In this document: positions 35,073 through 44,894 of the stretch, in pieces
How positions within the stretch are numbered: the stretch's first letter is position 1
Layout of the letters: each line of letters starts with the position of its first letter
NCBI GenBank assembly: GCA_965262235.1
Contig: OZ253504.1
Location: 2,666,001-2,730,000 of the forward strand
Source of the DNA: CATQGW01 sp965262235
Lineage (GTDB): Bacteria > Chloroflexota > Dehalococcoidia > Bin125
DNA: 64,000 nucleotides
Direction: 5' to 3'
The notes under the pieces: generated by a model
Told to the model about the DNA's origin: nothing
Seen by the model: the letters and a program-made list of their open reading frames with translations, nothing else
Database searches by the model: none
Made by a program: the position numbers and the translations under genes

Positions 35073-36333
35073 GACGAGGGCGGCCGCCCTCCTTCACGAC
35101 GACGGACGCCTCCCTGAAGGAGACCGTGACGGGAGCGCTGGACGTGTACGGCGCGGGCACCTCCGCCAACGTGGCGCCCGCCGCGGTGCAGACGCCGCCC
35201 GAGGCGCAGGCCCGGCCGGCGAGGAGGCGGAGCGTGACCTGGCCGGCGCCGGTGGGCGTGAGCGTGACGAGGTAGGCGTTGGCCGGCTCGCCCGCCGCGA
35301 CGTGCGGGCTGACGCTCGTGATCGTGGCGCCCGTGGCGCTGAGCGACGGCGTGGTCGCCGCGAAGTTCACGACGGGCTGGTTGAAGGCGACCACGACCGT
35401 GAGCGGATCGGTCGCGTTCCGCTCGAACAGGTCGGTATGGCTGCTGGCCGGGAACTCCGCCGCCGGCGGGGCGGGCGCTTTGGCCAGCGCCTCGAACTTC
35501 AGCGGATAGGCGCGCGTCGGGGATGCGACCTCATTCGTTGTTTGGGTGCTGAGCTTGATTGACAGCAGTTCCTGGTCTGTGCCGGGGTTGCACTCGGTCA
35601 GCGACTTTTCGTGGGGCCGGGCCGTGTTGGGGTCTTGATCGATGTAGCCCCGGCCCCAGCTGATCAGCCAGCTTCCGTTGTCAATCGCTTCAGCGTGGCG
35701 CTGGGCCACGCTGAAGCGATTAAACGCATTTTTGTAAGAGTGATGCCGGACGAACCTCGCTTCCCCGGCCTCGACGTCGATCTCATATTCCACCACCCGG
35801 CTGAATTCGTTCTGCGGTCTCGATGTTTCGCGGCGGCCCGATTCCAGCTCGACCACGCAATGCGCGCCGTTGTCATAAACCAGCAGGTTTCCGTTGGGCG
35901 ACATCCTGCCCGGATGCTGTCCGCAGAACTCTCCGTAGGGGTCTCCAACGATCTTCAGCGGGGCCGGCGTATTCATCGCTTCCCAGTCGGCGTCGCTGCG
36001 GTTGCTGCGCCCCAAGCGCCAGACCACGTCGCCCGTCGCCCCGTCGATGCGAAGCATCTGCGAGCAGCCGCGGAACGAGGCGATGATGTCGCCGTCATAC
36101 TCCTGCAGCCCGTTGACGTGGGCGTAATCGTTGGGGAAGCGGTGCTGTGTGCAGGCGCCCAGGTACATGTGGTCGATGCTGTTCCAGAGCAGGACCTGTT
36201 GGAGCTGCGGGTTGACGACTTCGATCACTGAGTCGTCCGTGTACTGGTCGGTGGTGTAAGTTTGATCCGATTGGCCGGAGGGTCCGTATCCGTTCCACGC
36301 GGTGAAGTCCCTGTTGGTCGGCTCGTAGGCCAT
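34987..36333 (-). pseudogene. Surface protein B fragment (arylsulfotransferase-like domain, C-terminal part)
   Basis: 448 codons starting just after the amber codon at 36340-36342. MAYEPTNRDF, then LWNSIDHMYLG, AHVNGLQEYDGDIIASFR, GDVVWRLGR and GNLLVYDNGAHC follow the order of the arylsulfotransferase (ASST) six-bladed propeller, whose usual text around the stop is HDF...GNY(L/I)(F/M)xY. After the propeller (to about 35490) comes a beta-sandwich domain with paired Cys, RACASGGVCTAAG. The frame breaks near 35085 (VVVKEGGRP then RRDPERR), where the Calx-beta continuation lies in the next frame. Confidence 0.75.
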
Positions 36334-36339
36334 GAAGAT

Positions 36340-37959
36340 CTAGTTGCCGCTCTCGGTGACGACAAAGTCGTGTCCGTTGGTGTGGGCAAGGGCGGCGGTC
36401 GTTTCGACGCGCGTCACCCCTTCCAGGTCCGCGTTGAGCAGGGCAATCTCGTAATGGCTGAAGTCTTCGCTGACCACCGCGTAGGAGTACGGATAGGTGG
36501 TGTTGCGATGCGTCTTGAAGTGCGTCGCCCGCGTGCCCACCGTGCGCTGGAATCGGGGAACGCTGTTGCCGTCGAGAATCCAGACGTGGGTGCGGCCGAC
36601 GATTCTTGCGTTGGTGTTTGGGTCCCGGCCGGTGACGACGCCTACGTAGGCGGTGATCAGCTCCGTCACGCTGCCCAGCTCCTTCTCGGCCGTGATCTCC
36701 GGCTCTCCATCGGCCATGCAATGCACGGTGTAGGCGGTCGCGGCGCCGTCGCTGTTGCTGAGCGTGATCAGGATGTCGTCGCCGCCCGCCAGCCCGGTGA
36801 GCGGGACCTGCGCGTTGCGGTTCGGCTGCTGGATTCCGTTGACCGCCAACCGCGTGGCCGCGTCCTTGGCGGACAGGGTCAGCGCCACGGCGCTGTCCGC
36901 GGCGCAGCCGACCGCGTAGTGCAGCGTTCCCGCGTCGAAGGCGGGGTGCATGTCGCGCCCGCTGCCCGTCACGGCCAGCGACGACAGCTCCAACCGCAGC
37001 GGACTGGCCTTGATCGTGATCGTCTGCGTGCCGATCGCGGTCGTGCCGTGCGTCGCCGCCACGACGATCGTCTCGGCGGGCTCCGCGTCGGCGTCGTTGG
37101 CGCTGACGACGTAGACTCCGCCGGCGGTGGTCTCCCCGCTCTGCAGGGCGAGGCTGTAGGCCGAGCGCAGCTTCTTGTCGGTCCCGTACACCGCGTAGTC
37201 GTCCGTCGCCGCGGTACCGGAGAAGCTGAGCGTGATGGTCTGGTTGGTCGTGAAGGTGACCTCGTTGGTGATCGCCAGCGTCACGGCTCCGGCCCCGCCC
37301 TCGGTGAGCTCGGCCGGGCCGGCGGAGAGGACCCACCGCGCCACATCGTCCAACACCTTCACCTCTGCCGAAGCCGCATCCGCCTTGACCTGGTAGGCGG
37401 CGCTCGCGCTGATGGTCGCCGTGACATCGCTCGGGTCCTCGGTCTCGCTGTCGTCGTGGGTGGGCAGGCTCAGCGTGGCGGTGTCGTCGCGGATCGCGAA
37501 GGTTGCCGTTGAAGGCGGGTTGTCGGCGAGCATCGAGCCGCTCTCCGTGACATCAACCTCGACGACCAGTTCGGCGGTCGTGGCTCCGGTGCGGGTCAGT
37601 GTGAACGCGGGGGCGGCGCCCTCGGTCACCGGGCTGGGGCCCGCCTCGATCGAGATCTGGGGCAGCGCCAAGACGGTCGAGGTGGTGTCCGCCCGGGCGG
37701 TCTTACCGGGGCCGTGCTCGTCGGTGCACGAGGCGGTGGCGCGCAGGTAGCGGTCCGCGTCGCCGGCGACCGGCGTATAGGCGGCGGAGGTCGCGCCGCT
37801 GATCTCGGTCCAGGTGGTCCGGTCGGCAGAGCTCTCCCACTGCCAGGCGGCGGCGCCCTGAACGCGGTCTGGGTCGTCCAGGCTGGCGCATAGCTCGATA
37901 CTGACCTGGGGCTGCGGAGACGACAGGGTGACCGTCCCCGCCTCGTTGACGTTGGTCAC
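36340..37959 (-). pseudogene. Surface protein B fragment (Calx-beta, beta-sandwich, start of arylsulfotransferase domain)
   Basis: 539 codons. It begins in a VTNVNEAGTVTLSSP cadherin-to-next-domain junction after a frameshift near 37960. A domain with WQWESSADRTTWTEI follows, then two Calx-beta-like units (TEGAAPAFTLTRTGATTAELVVEVDVTESG; LTEGGAGAVTLAITNEVTF), a beta sandwich (LELSSLAVTGSGRDMHPAFD), and the N-terminal part of an arylsulfotransferase-like propeller (THVWILDGNSVPRFQR, YPYSYAVVSED, HTNGHDFVVTESGN). The TAG at 36340-36342 interrupts that domain where family members usually have Tyr. Confidence 0.75.
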
Positions 37960-38549
37960 GGTGAGGTGACCTCCAGTGTGTCGCCGTAGGCGCCGCCACA
38001 GCCGCCCGCACAGACCGTTCCGTCGTGGGCGGCCACCGTGACCGAATAGACGCTGTCGCCGTCCGCGTCCGCCGGGCTTTCATAGTCCGGCGGCGAACTG
38101 AAGCTGAGCGCTCCGCGGTTGCTGATCGAGAAGTGGCTGCTGTCCATCCCCGTTGGCAGGTACCACTCGATCGTGGCGCCCTCCGGGTCCTCGGCGGCGT
38201 AGGTATGCACGCCGCCGGGGTCGTCCTCCGCGTGCTCGACCTCGACATCCCCCGTCAGCGTCGGGGCTTCGTTGACGTTGGTGACCGTGATGGTGACATC
38301 CTGGTTGACCGAGTGACCAGGCCTCAAGTCCGTGGCGACCACCGTGACCTCGTAGTCGTTGTTGCGGTCCGCGTCCACCGGCGCCTCGTGATCGAGGATG
38401 GTCTCTGTCAGCAGCTGGCCCGATGACACGTGGATCGCGAAGTGCGCCCGATCATCTCCGGCGAGCTGGTAGACCAGCCCGTCGTTCTCGGGGTCGCCGG
38501 CGGCGACCGGCTCGCCGATCTCCTGTCTCGGGACGATGTTCTCGGCCAC
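37956..38549 (-). pseudogene. Surface protein B fragment (cadherin repeats)
   Basis: 197 codons with two cadherin-type repeats: VAENIVPRQEIGEPVAAGDPENDGLVYQLAG and VTITVTNVNEAPTLTG, then an EDDPGGVHTYAAEDPEGATIEWYL unit. The upstream repeat (VTITVTNVNEAPAFP) lies in another frame (38560-38626), so a base was lost or gained near 38560-38600. The downstream end TLEVTSP is frameshifted from VTNVNEAG at about 37965. Confidence 0.7.
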
Positions 38550-38700
38550 TCTGCGCTCGCCGCTCTCGGCGGCGGGAAGGCGGGCGCCTCGTTCACGTTG
38601 GTGACCGTGATGGTCACGTCGATCATGACGCTCTGGTTGGCCGTATCGGTAGCGGTGACCGTTACGGTGTAGCTGCTCTTGGTCTCGTAGTCGAGCGCGG

Positions 38701-38862
38701 CTTTGGTCTGGAGCTAGCCTGACGTTTCCACGATGGCGAAGGATGTGTTGTCGCCGCCCACGCCCAGCGTGTAGGTCAGCGCGTCGGTGTCGGTGGCCGC
38801 GACCGGGTCGCCGATGTCCTCGCCGACGCCGGTGTTCTCGGCGACGCTGCGCTTCCCGCTCT
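38701..38862. repeat. Cadherin repeat unit, amber-bearing copy
   Basis: This segment is the same as 39013-39174 over about 150 bp (312-bp period, 104 aa), apart from the differing end. In the shared part I see one difference: A at 38716 against G at 39028, which turns the minus-strand CAG (Gln) into TAG. Confidence 0.85.
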
Positions 38863-41800
38863 CGGAGGCGGGGAAGGCGGGCGCCGCGTTCTGCGGCGTT
38901 TCGTTCACGTCGGCGACCGTGATCGTCACTTCGATCTCGGCGGTCTGGCCGGCCGTGTCGGTGTCGGTGACGGTGACGGTGTAGCTGTCCTTGGTTTCGT
39001 AGGCGAGCGCGGCTTTGGTCTGGAGCTGGCCTGACGTTTCCACGATGGCGAAGGATGTGTTGTCGCCGCCCACGCCCAGCGTGTAGGTCAGCGCGTCGGT
39101 GTCGGTGGCCGCGACCGGGTCGCCGATGTCCTCGCCGACGCCGGTGTTCTCGGCGACGCTGCGTTGGCCGGTCTCCGTGCCGGGGAACGACGGCGCGGTG
39201 TTGACCGACTGCCGCGCGAAGGCCAGGGTCGCGATCGGCTCGGTCGTGAACTTGCCGGTCCCGCGAATGCTCTCGATGGTCCCCCGCGGCGAGCTGGCGG
39301 CGTTGTTCAGCGAGAACCCGGTCCCGTCCTCGGTGCCGGCGTCCCAGGGGAACAGGTTGACGGTGAGCGACTCCACCCAGTCTCCGTCGGCGTTGAGCAG
39401 CGACAGTCCGGCGACGCCCACGAACCAGTCGGGGCTGGGCGCGACCATCGTGATCAGCGTGATCCGCGGGTGGTCGGTGTTCAGCGTCACGTTGTTCAAT
39501 ACGGCAGAGCTGGTTGCGCCGATCGCGCCGGAGCCGCTCTTCAGCAGGCTGAGCTTGTCCGTCCCGGCTGCATCGATTTCATTCCCAAAACCGATCGTGG
39601 TCCCGGTTTCCGCCACGCCCTCGACCCCCAGCGTGGCCGTTTCGCCGTCGCGCAGGAAGCTCACGTCGGCGTTGTGGACGGCGCCGACCAATTGGGTAAA
39701 GTGCGTGCCGCCGGGCAGGCCGTCCGGCGTGATAGCGGTGGTCCAGGCGCCCTGGAAGGTCACGTTGTAGACAGCGGTCGACTTGACGGCGGCCAGCGGA
39801 TCGCTGGCCGGCGGATTGAGCAGCGTGTCCTCCTCGGTGCGGGTCACGGTGACGGCGTAGGTCTCGGTCGTGACGTCGTCCGCCGCCGTGACCTTCAGCT
39901 TGAAGGTGTTCTCGCCCACCTCGAGGTCCACTTGGTGGCCGTTGGTGTTGCCGTCTGCGTTGGCGAGGGCGGCGTCGCTGCCGTCCAGGAACGCGATCAT
40001 GGCGCCGCCGTCCGACTTGGTCGGCGTGACGGTGATCTGCGTCACGGTGTAGCCCACCGACGCCGTGTAGGTCGTCGTATCGCCGGCGAACGTCGGCGAC
40101 AGCCGGCCCTCGCTCAGGCTCAGCGCCGACAGCGTGGCGTCGCTGGAGACCACCGGCGCGTCGTTGGCGGGAATCGTCCCGGTGGCGGACGCGACGGAGA
40201 TGGTGGCGTTGCCGGGGTTGCTGAGGGTCACCATGAAGGTCTCTTCCCCCTCCTCATCGCCATCATCCTCCGTCACCACGCTGACGGTCTTGCTGGTATC
40301 CCCCTTGACGAAGGTCAGCGTGCCCGAGCCGTCCTTGTAGTCGCCGGGGGCGGTGGCCGAGCCGTCGTTCACGGCCCAGTCCACGGTGACCTCCCGCTCA
40401 CTCGCCGGGGCCAGGGTGACGGTGAACTCCAGCGTCTGGCCCTCGGCGCCGCCGGCGTCGGCGATGCTCAGGGCCGGCGCGTCATCGTCGTCGATGATGG
40501 TGACCCTCAAGCGATTGGACTGGGTTTGCTCCAACACATACACGCTGGGCGTGAGTGGGGTTACCCCCATGAAGATCGTGAATTGCTCGTTGTCCTCGTC
40601 CACGGCGTCGTCCACGATGGCCAGCAGGTTGCACTGCTCCCTGACGCCGACGTAACGCCCGCCCTGCAGGGTGTAGTCCGCTATTGCCAGTGGGAACAGA
40701 TTGGAGACATGCCCGAAGTCTGCGGGCCCTTCGGCGGAATCCTGCCGGGTGCTCACGGAGGGAGAATCGTCCTGCTCCGGCGGCAGGTCGGCCTCCGTGG
40801 TCGCCGTCACCCGGACGCAGACCTGGCCCACATCCTCGGGGACGTTGGCCGGGTCCAGCACGGTCCTGGCCTGGTCGTTCTGGTGCAGCGTCAGGACGTG
40901 GGTGACCACCGGGTGGTCGTCGTCGGTGATCGTCAGGTTCACGTCGTCGGGGCCCTCAACGCCGGTCACGCCGGCGACGGTTCCCGACACCGAGATCTCC
41001 TTGTCCAGCTCGTTCATGGTGTTACCCACCGGCGTGATGGTCACCGTGCCCGTGCTCGCGGTGGCGTTGGCGGCGAAGCTCAGGGTGGTGTTGGCGCTCA
41101 GCGTGAAGGCCGAATCAGTGGCCGGCGCCGCCGAGACCTCGACCGTGAACGCCGTCGTCTGCGCGGCCGAGATCCTCGCCGTCACGCCGACCGCCGTGTT
41201 CGAGTCCTCGGCCACGCTGTCCGCGCTGAGGCTGAGCGTCACCTCCACCGCCGCCGCCACGGCGGCCTGGCTCACCGCAACGGATGCGCCGGAGGCGCCG
41301 CCGGCGTTCAGCGCCTTGACTCGGTAGCTGTAGGTCACCCCGTCAGTGACGTCGGAGTCCTCGTAGGCGGCGGCGCTCCCGCCGTCGTAGAAGGTATCCT
41401 CGACGTAGACTTCCTCCGCTGCGCTGCCCACCTGGCGCAGGATCTGGTAGCTGATCGCGCCGCTGGAGGCGGTCCAACTGAGATTGATCGTCCTCGAGTT
41501 GAAGATTGCGAGCAAGCCTTCCGGCGCGCCGGGCGCGGACGGTCGGGTGTACGAGGACACGCTGTCTGCGGTACCGAGGAACATCAGGCTGGTCAGGTGA
41601 TGGAGCTGATACGGCGAGTAGGTGAGGAATTGCGGGGTGGGACCTTCAAGCGAGGGCGTCAGGAACAGTTTTTCCAGGTTGGTGAGCTGCTGGAACAGGT
41701 TCGGCGGCAATACATCCAGATGGGTCTTGTACATCGCTAGCAGCGTCAGCTGCGTCAGGCTGTCGAAGACGCCCGGCCGCAACTCCGTCAGCTCCGCGCT

Positions 41801-44455
41801 GTACAGGCGCAACTCCTGTAGTAGGGTGAGCCGGTCGAACACGCCGGACGGCAACTCTGTGAGCGGGTTGAGGTAGAGATTCAGTACCGTCAGATTCGTC
41901 AGTTGGTCAAAGACGCCCTGCCGCAACGACGGCAAGTCGTTGTTGCATAGATCGAGCGTGGTCAAGCCGGTCAAGCTGTCGAATATGCCCGCCGGCAAGT
42001 CGGCCAGGGAATTGTCGTCCAGCTCCAGAATCGTCAGGACGGTCAGCTCGTCGAAGACGCCGGGCGGCAACTCCGCCAACCCAGTATCGATGATCTTCAG
42101 TGTGCGCAGGGGGGTCAGGTCGTCGACGATGGCGGCCGGCAGGGTCAGCAGGCCCGGGGCCCCATCTATGACCAGTATCCGCAGCGCGGGTAATCCGGCG
42201 AAGAGACCCGGCGGCAACTCCGTTATCAGGCTGGCGTTGTACAGCTCCAGCCTGGTCAGGCCGGTCAGCCCGGCGAAATCACCGACCTTGAACGCAGTGA
42301 TTGAGGTATCGTCTACCGTCAGGACGGTGATGGCGGCCAGCTCGGCGTCGGTGACCGAGGCGCAGTCGGTCGCCGTGACCTCGGTCGTCGCCAGGATCGC
42401 CGTCCGCACGGCCTCCGTGCGGTCGCAGATGTCCGCGGGCGCCGCCTCGGAGGGCGCGTTGTAGGCGTAGATCTTGTGGTCCTGGGTGTCCACGACGTAC
42501 AGCGTGGCGCCCTCTTGCCAGACGCCCCAGGGCTTGGCATTGTCGGCGTGCAGGTTGAATTCACGGTTGGTCGTCTCGCCGGTTCCATCCTGGCGCGTTC
42601 CGTCCGACAGGGCGTAGGCGTAAATCCTGTCAGTTCCGCTGTCGGCGACCCACATGGTCGTGCCATCGCTCCAGATACCCTTGGCATTGCTATTGGCGCC
42701 GGCCAGGGGGATTTCGCCGGCCATGACCCTGGTCCCGTCCGGCATGTAGACGAACACCAGGCGCCTGGTCTTGTCCACCGACCACAGCTTCGTCCCGTCC
42801 GACCAGAGGCCATGGGGCTGGGCGTTCTCCTGGTTCAGCGTGAACTCGCTTCCCATCACGCGGGCGCCGGACGCCCGCGCGTAGGCGTAGACCTTTACGT
42901 CGTCCTGGTCCGCCACCAGCAGCGTCGACCCGATGCCGGCCATCCCCCGCGCCTTCTCGTTTCCGGCCGCCTTGAGGACGTGGATGTCGCGGGTCGGCGT
43001 CCAACCCCAGAGCTGATCCGAGTCTCGCTCGATGACGACGGTGTACGTGTCGGTCGCGCCGCCGTCGGTGACCTTGATCTTGAACCTGGTCAGCCCCACC
43101 GCCGCGGCCACCTGGTGCCCGGCCGTGTTCATGTCGGCGTCGTCCAGGACCACATTGGAGCTGTCCAGGTATTCGACGGTCGCGGACTCGGCGCTCTTCG
43201 TCGGGCTGACCGTGACCTGCGTCACGCCGTGCTGCACCGCAATCCGGTACGACATGATCGCCGCGTCGAACCCGGGTCGCAGCGTTCCGGCGCTCAGCGT
43301 CAGCGCGCTCAGCGTCGAGGACGGAACGGCCCGCGTCACTTCGACGGTGTAGGTCTGCGTCGCGCCGCCGTCCCTGACCACGATCTTGACCGTGGTCAGT
43401 CCCACCGTCAGGTCAACCTGGTGACCGGCCGTGTTCGTGTCGGCGTCGGCCAGGGCCATGTCGGAGCCATCCAGGTAACCGAGTAGCGCGCTGGAGGCGT
43501 TGGCCTGGGCGCTGAGGGTGACCCGCGCCACACCGTGCTCCACCATCGCCGTGTACGACGTGACGTCCGCGGCGAAGGACGGCGTGAGCGTGCCGGGACT
43601 GAGCGTCAGCGCGCTGAGCGTGGCGTCGGTCTCGCGACCGCCGGGCAGCGCGTAGCCGTAGATGATGTGGTCGGTGCTGTCTGCGACGTACAGCGTTGCG
43701 CCATCCGACCAGATGCCGCCCGGCGTCCCGTTGCCCGCAGCGCCGAGCGCATCAATGTCCTTGTCGGCGTCGCGGGCCTTGGTCGCCAGGGTATAGGCGA
43801 AGAGCCTCTCGATGTCTCGCGCATCGTTCGCCACCCACAGGGTCGTGCCGTCGGACCAGAACCCCTTGGGGTCGCCGTGGCCGGCCAGGCTGAAGGACTC
43901 TCCCGACGCGGGCGTCAGGTCGGCGCCGCTGCCGCGGTCGTAGGCGAACACTTCGTCTTCAACGAGATCGCCGACGTAGAACCTGCTGGTCGTGCCCCAC
44001 AGACCCGTGGCCGTGTCGTTGGCCCCGGGAATGGTCAGCTTGACGAGCGGCGGCGCGGTGATCGTGAACGCGGCGTTGGCCGATGCCACTTCCGTGCCGC
44101 CCGAATTCGATAGAGCGACCTTCAGGGTGTAGCCGCCCTGGGGACAGGTGGCGGCAATCGTGATGTCACGGACCTCCGGGGTCTCGTCCACCGTTCCGAT
44201 CCCACGTGAGCCAAAGCCGCCTCCCTCGCACGCGGTGACCTGAGCATCCGCTCCGTCGACCACTGTTGACACAAACGTGTAGGGGGCATCGGCGGCAGTC
44301 AGGTTGAGGCTCAGGACGGCCTCGATCGGGATGCCCTGTTGCACCGGGCCGGATGGGTCGAGCGTGATCGTCACGCCGGCATCGGCTCGGACGACGGCGC
44401 CCGTCGCCAGCGCGATCGAGACCGCGAGGATGAACAGGGTGAGGCGCTGTTTCAC
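38714..44455 (-). CDS. Giant surface protein B, N-terminal 1,913 codons (propeller, LRR, FN3, Calx-beta, Spondin_N, cadherin)
   Basis: Start chosen at GTG 44453-44455 because KQRLTLFILAVSIALATGAVVRADA is a signal peptide; a longer ATG frame from 44587 adds 44 unlikely residues. Order: Ig-like module (CPQGGYTLKVALSNSGG), propeller blades (GxWSDGTTLWVAND), cadherin-like beta sandwiches, more blades, leucine-rich repeats at about 41560-42350 (LPPGVFDELTVLTILELDDN), FN3 at about 41250-41520, Calx-beta units (40170-41240), a beta sandwich, Spondin_N at 39209-39777, and cadherin repeats. The frame stops at TAG 38714-38716, but sequence beyond continues the same protein to 31483, so the original was about 4,300 aa. 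As it stands, this part could still be exported as a shorter protein. Confidence 0.8.
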   Translation of the reverse strand: MKQRLTLFILAVSIALATGAVVRADAGVTITLDPSGPVQQGIPIEAVLSLNLTAADAPYTFVSTVVDGADAQVTACEGGGFGSRGIGTVDETPEVRDITIAATCPQGGYTLKVALSNSGGTEVASANAAFTITAPPLVKLTIPGANDTATGLWGTTSRFYVGDLVEDEVFAYDRGSGADLTPASGESFSLAGHGDPKGFWSDGTTLWVANDARDIERLFAYTLATKARDADKDIDALGAAGNGTPGGIWSDGATLYVADSTDHIIYGYALPGGRETDATLSALTLSPGTLTPSFAADVTSYTAMVEHGVARVTLSAQANASSALLGYLDGSDMALADADTNTAGHQVDLTVGLTTVKIVVRDGGATQTYTVEVTRAVPSSTLSALTLSAGTLRPGFDAAIMSYRIAVQHGVTQVTVSPTKSAESATVEYLDSSNVVLDDADMNTAGHQVAAAVGLTRFKIKVTDGGATDTYTVVIERDSDQLWGWTPTRDIHVLKAAGNEKARGMAGIGSTLLVADQDDVKVYAYARASGARVMGSEFTLNQENAQPHGLWSDGTKLWSVDKTRRLVFVYMPDGTRVMAGEIPLAGANSNAKGIWSDGTTMWVADSGTDRIYAYALSDGTRQDGTGETTNREFNLHADNAKPWGVWQEGATLYVVDTQDHKIYAYNAPSEAAPADICDRTEAVRTAILATTEVTATDCASVTDAELAAITVLTVDDTSITAFKVGDFAGLTGLTRLELYNASLITELPPGLFAGLPALRILVIDGAPGLLTLPAAIVDDLTPLRTLKIIDTGLAELPPGVFDELTVLTILELDDNSLADLPAGIFDSLTGLTTLDLCNNDLPSLRQGVFDQLTNLTVLNLYLNPLTELPSGVFDRLTLLQELRLYSAELTELRPGVFDSLTQLTLLAMYKTHLDVLPPNLFQQLTNLEKLFLTPSLEGPTPQFLTYSPYQLHHLTSLMFLGTADSVSSYTRPSAPGAPEGLLAIFNSRTINLSWTASSGAISYQILRQVGSAAEEVYVEDTFYDGGSAAAYEDSDVTDGVTYSYRVKALNAGGASGASVAVSQAAVAAAVEVTLSLSADSVAEDSNTAVGVTARISAAQTTAFTVEVSAAPATDSAFTLSANTTLSFAANATASTGTVTITPVGNTMNELDKEISVSGTVAGVTGVEGPDDVNLTITDDDHPVVTHVLTLHQNDQARTVLDPANVPEDVGQVCVRVTATTEADLPPEQDDSPSVSTRQDSAEGPADFGHVSNLFPLAIADYTLQGGRYVGVREQCNLLAIVDDAVDEDNEQFTIFMGVTPLTPSVYVLEQTQSNRLRVTIIDDDDAPALSIADAGGAEGQTLEFTVTLAPASEREVTVDWAVNDGSATAPGDYKDGSGTLTFVKGDTSKTVSVVTEDDGDEEGEETFMVTLSNPGNATISVASATGTIPANDAPVVSSDATLSALSLSEGRLSPTFAGDTTTYTASVGYTVTQITVTPTKSDGGAMIAFLDGSDAALANADGNTNGHQVDLEVGENTFKLKVTAADDVTTETYAVTVTRTEEDTLLNPPASDPLAAVKSTAVYNVTFQGAWTTAITPDGLPGGTHFTQLVGAVHNADVSFLRDGETATLGVEGVAETGTTIGFGNEIDAAGTDKLSLLKSGSGAIGATSSAVLNNVTLNTDHPRITLITMVAPSPDWFVGVAGLSLLNADGDWVESLTVNLFPWDAGTEDGTGFSLNNAASSPRGTIESIRGTGKFTTEPIATLAFARQSVNTAPSFPGTETGQRSVAENTGVGEDIGDPVAATDTDALTYTLGVGGDNTSFAIVETSGQLQTKAALAYETKDSYTVTVTDTDTAGQTAEIEVTITVADVNETPQNAAPAFPASESGKRSVAENTGVGEDIGDPVAATDTDALTYTLGVGGDNTSFAIVETSG
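39013..39174. repeat. Cadherin repeat unit, intact copy
   Basis: Sister of 38701-38862. On the minus strand it encodes ENTGVGEDIGDPVAATDTDA, followed by LTYTLGVGGDNTSFAIVETS and GQLQTKAAL, with CAG at the position that is TAG in the other copy. Confidence 0.85.
39209..39777 (-). other. Spondin_N domain region of protein B
   Basis: It encodes YNVTFQGAWTTAITPDGLPG, HFTQLVGAVHNADVSFL, PSPDWFVGVAGLSLL and LFPWDAGTEDGTGF. It is the counterpart of the Spondin_N domain in gene A (27993-28557), with long nearly identical DNA stretches between the two. Confidence 0.8.
41560..42350 (-). repeat. Leucine-rich repeats of protein B
   Basis: About ten 24-aa repeats of the bacterial/typical LRR pattern LPxGxFDxLTxLTxLxLxxNxL. 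They are flanked on the N-terminal side by CDRTEAVRTAILA...TDAELAAITVL, the usual LRR cap in such proteins, and followed by an FN3 domain. Confidence 0.85.
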
Positions 44456-44894
44456 GCTATTGCCGGCCCTTATGACAACGACGGGGGGGCGTCGGCATGC
44501 CACCAGATCCCCTGAAGCGGCGCCGGACACCCTGAAGGCGGCGCCGAATTGCATTGCGCAATCAGCGGCGAAGCCTAACTGAAACAAGTAAGATCATCGT
44601 GAGATTAGGGGACGATCATGTGAGATATCATGATCATTGAGTGCGCTGTGTAGCCTCCACCTCTCAGTCCACCGCGTCGAACGCACGGATCGAGGGTCGC
44701 TGCGAGGACCCTCGAGGATGGCGGGGAAGAGATCGGTCAGAACGAGGCGGACCGCCAACTGGATCTTGTCCGCATTCCCGCTCGCGGTAGCATTAGAGTC
44801 GCAGGGACGGGCGCCTGTCGAGCCCGCATTCCAGTTCGGACCGTCGCGCGTAGGCGGGAGCCGTCCCACCCGCTATCAGTCACAGAGCAGGCCT
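44456..44894. promoter_or_regulatory. Divergent promoter region between surface gene B and the kinase/regulator gene
   Basis: 439 bp, clearly AT-richer around 44575-44640. It contains two direct repeats, GATCATCGTGAGAT (44592-44605) and GATCATGTGAGAT (44614-44626), 22 bp apart start to start, and an ATGATCAT palindrome at 44629-44636. This layout suits an OmpR-type winged-helix regulator, the type encoded by the divergent gene. Exact promoters were not identified. Confidence 0.5.

Noticed and set aside
21053..44455. CRISPR array suggested by many similar spaced repeats
   Set aside because: The repeats are 240-370 bp protein modules in frame, not short palindromic repeats with unique spacers, and no cas gene is present.
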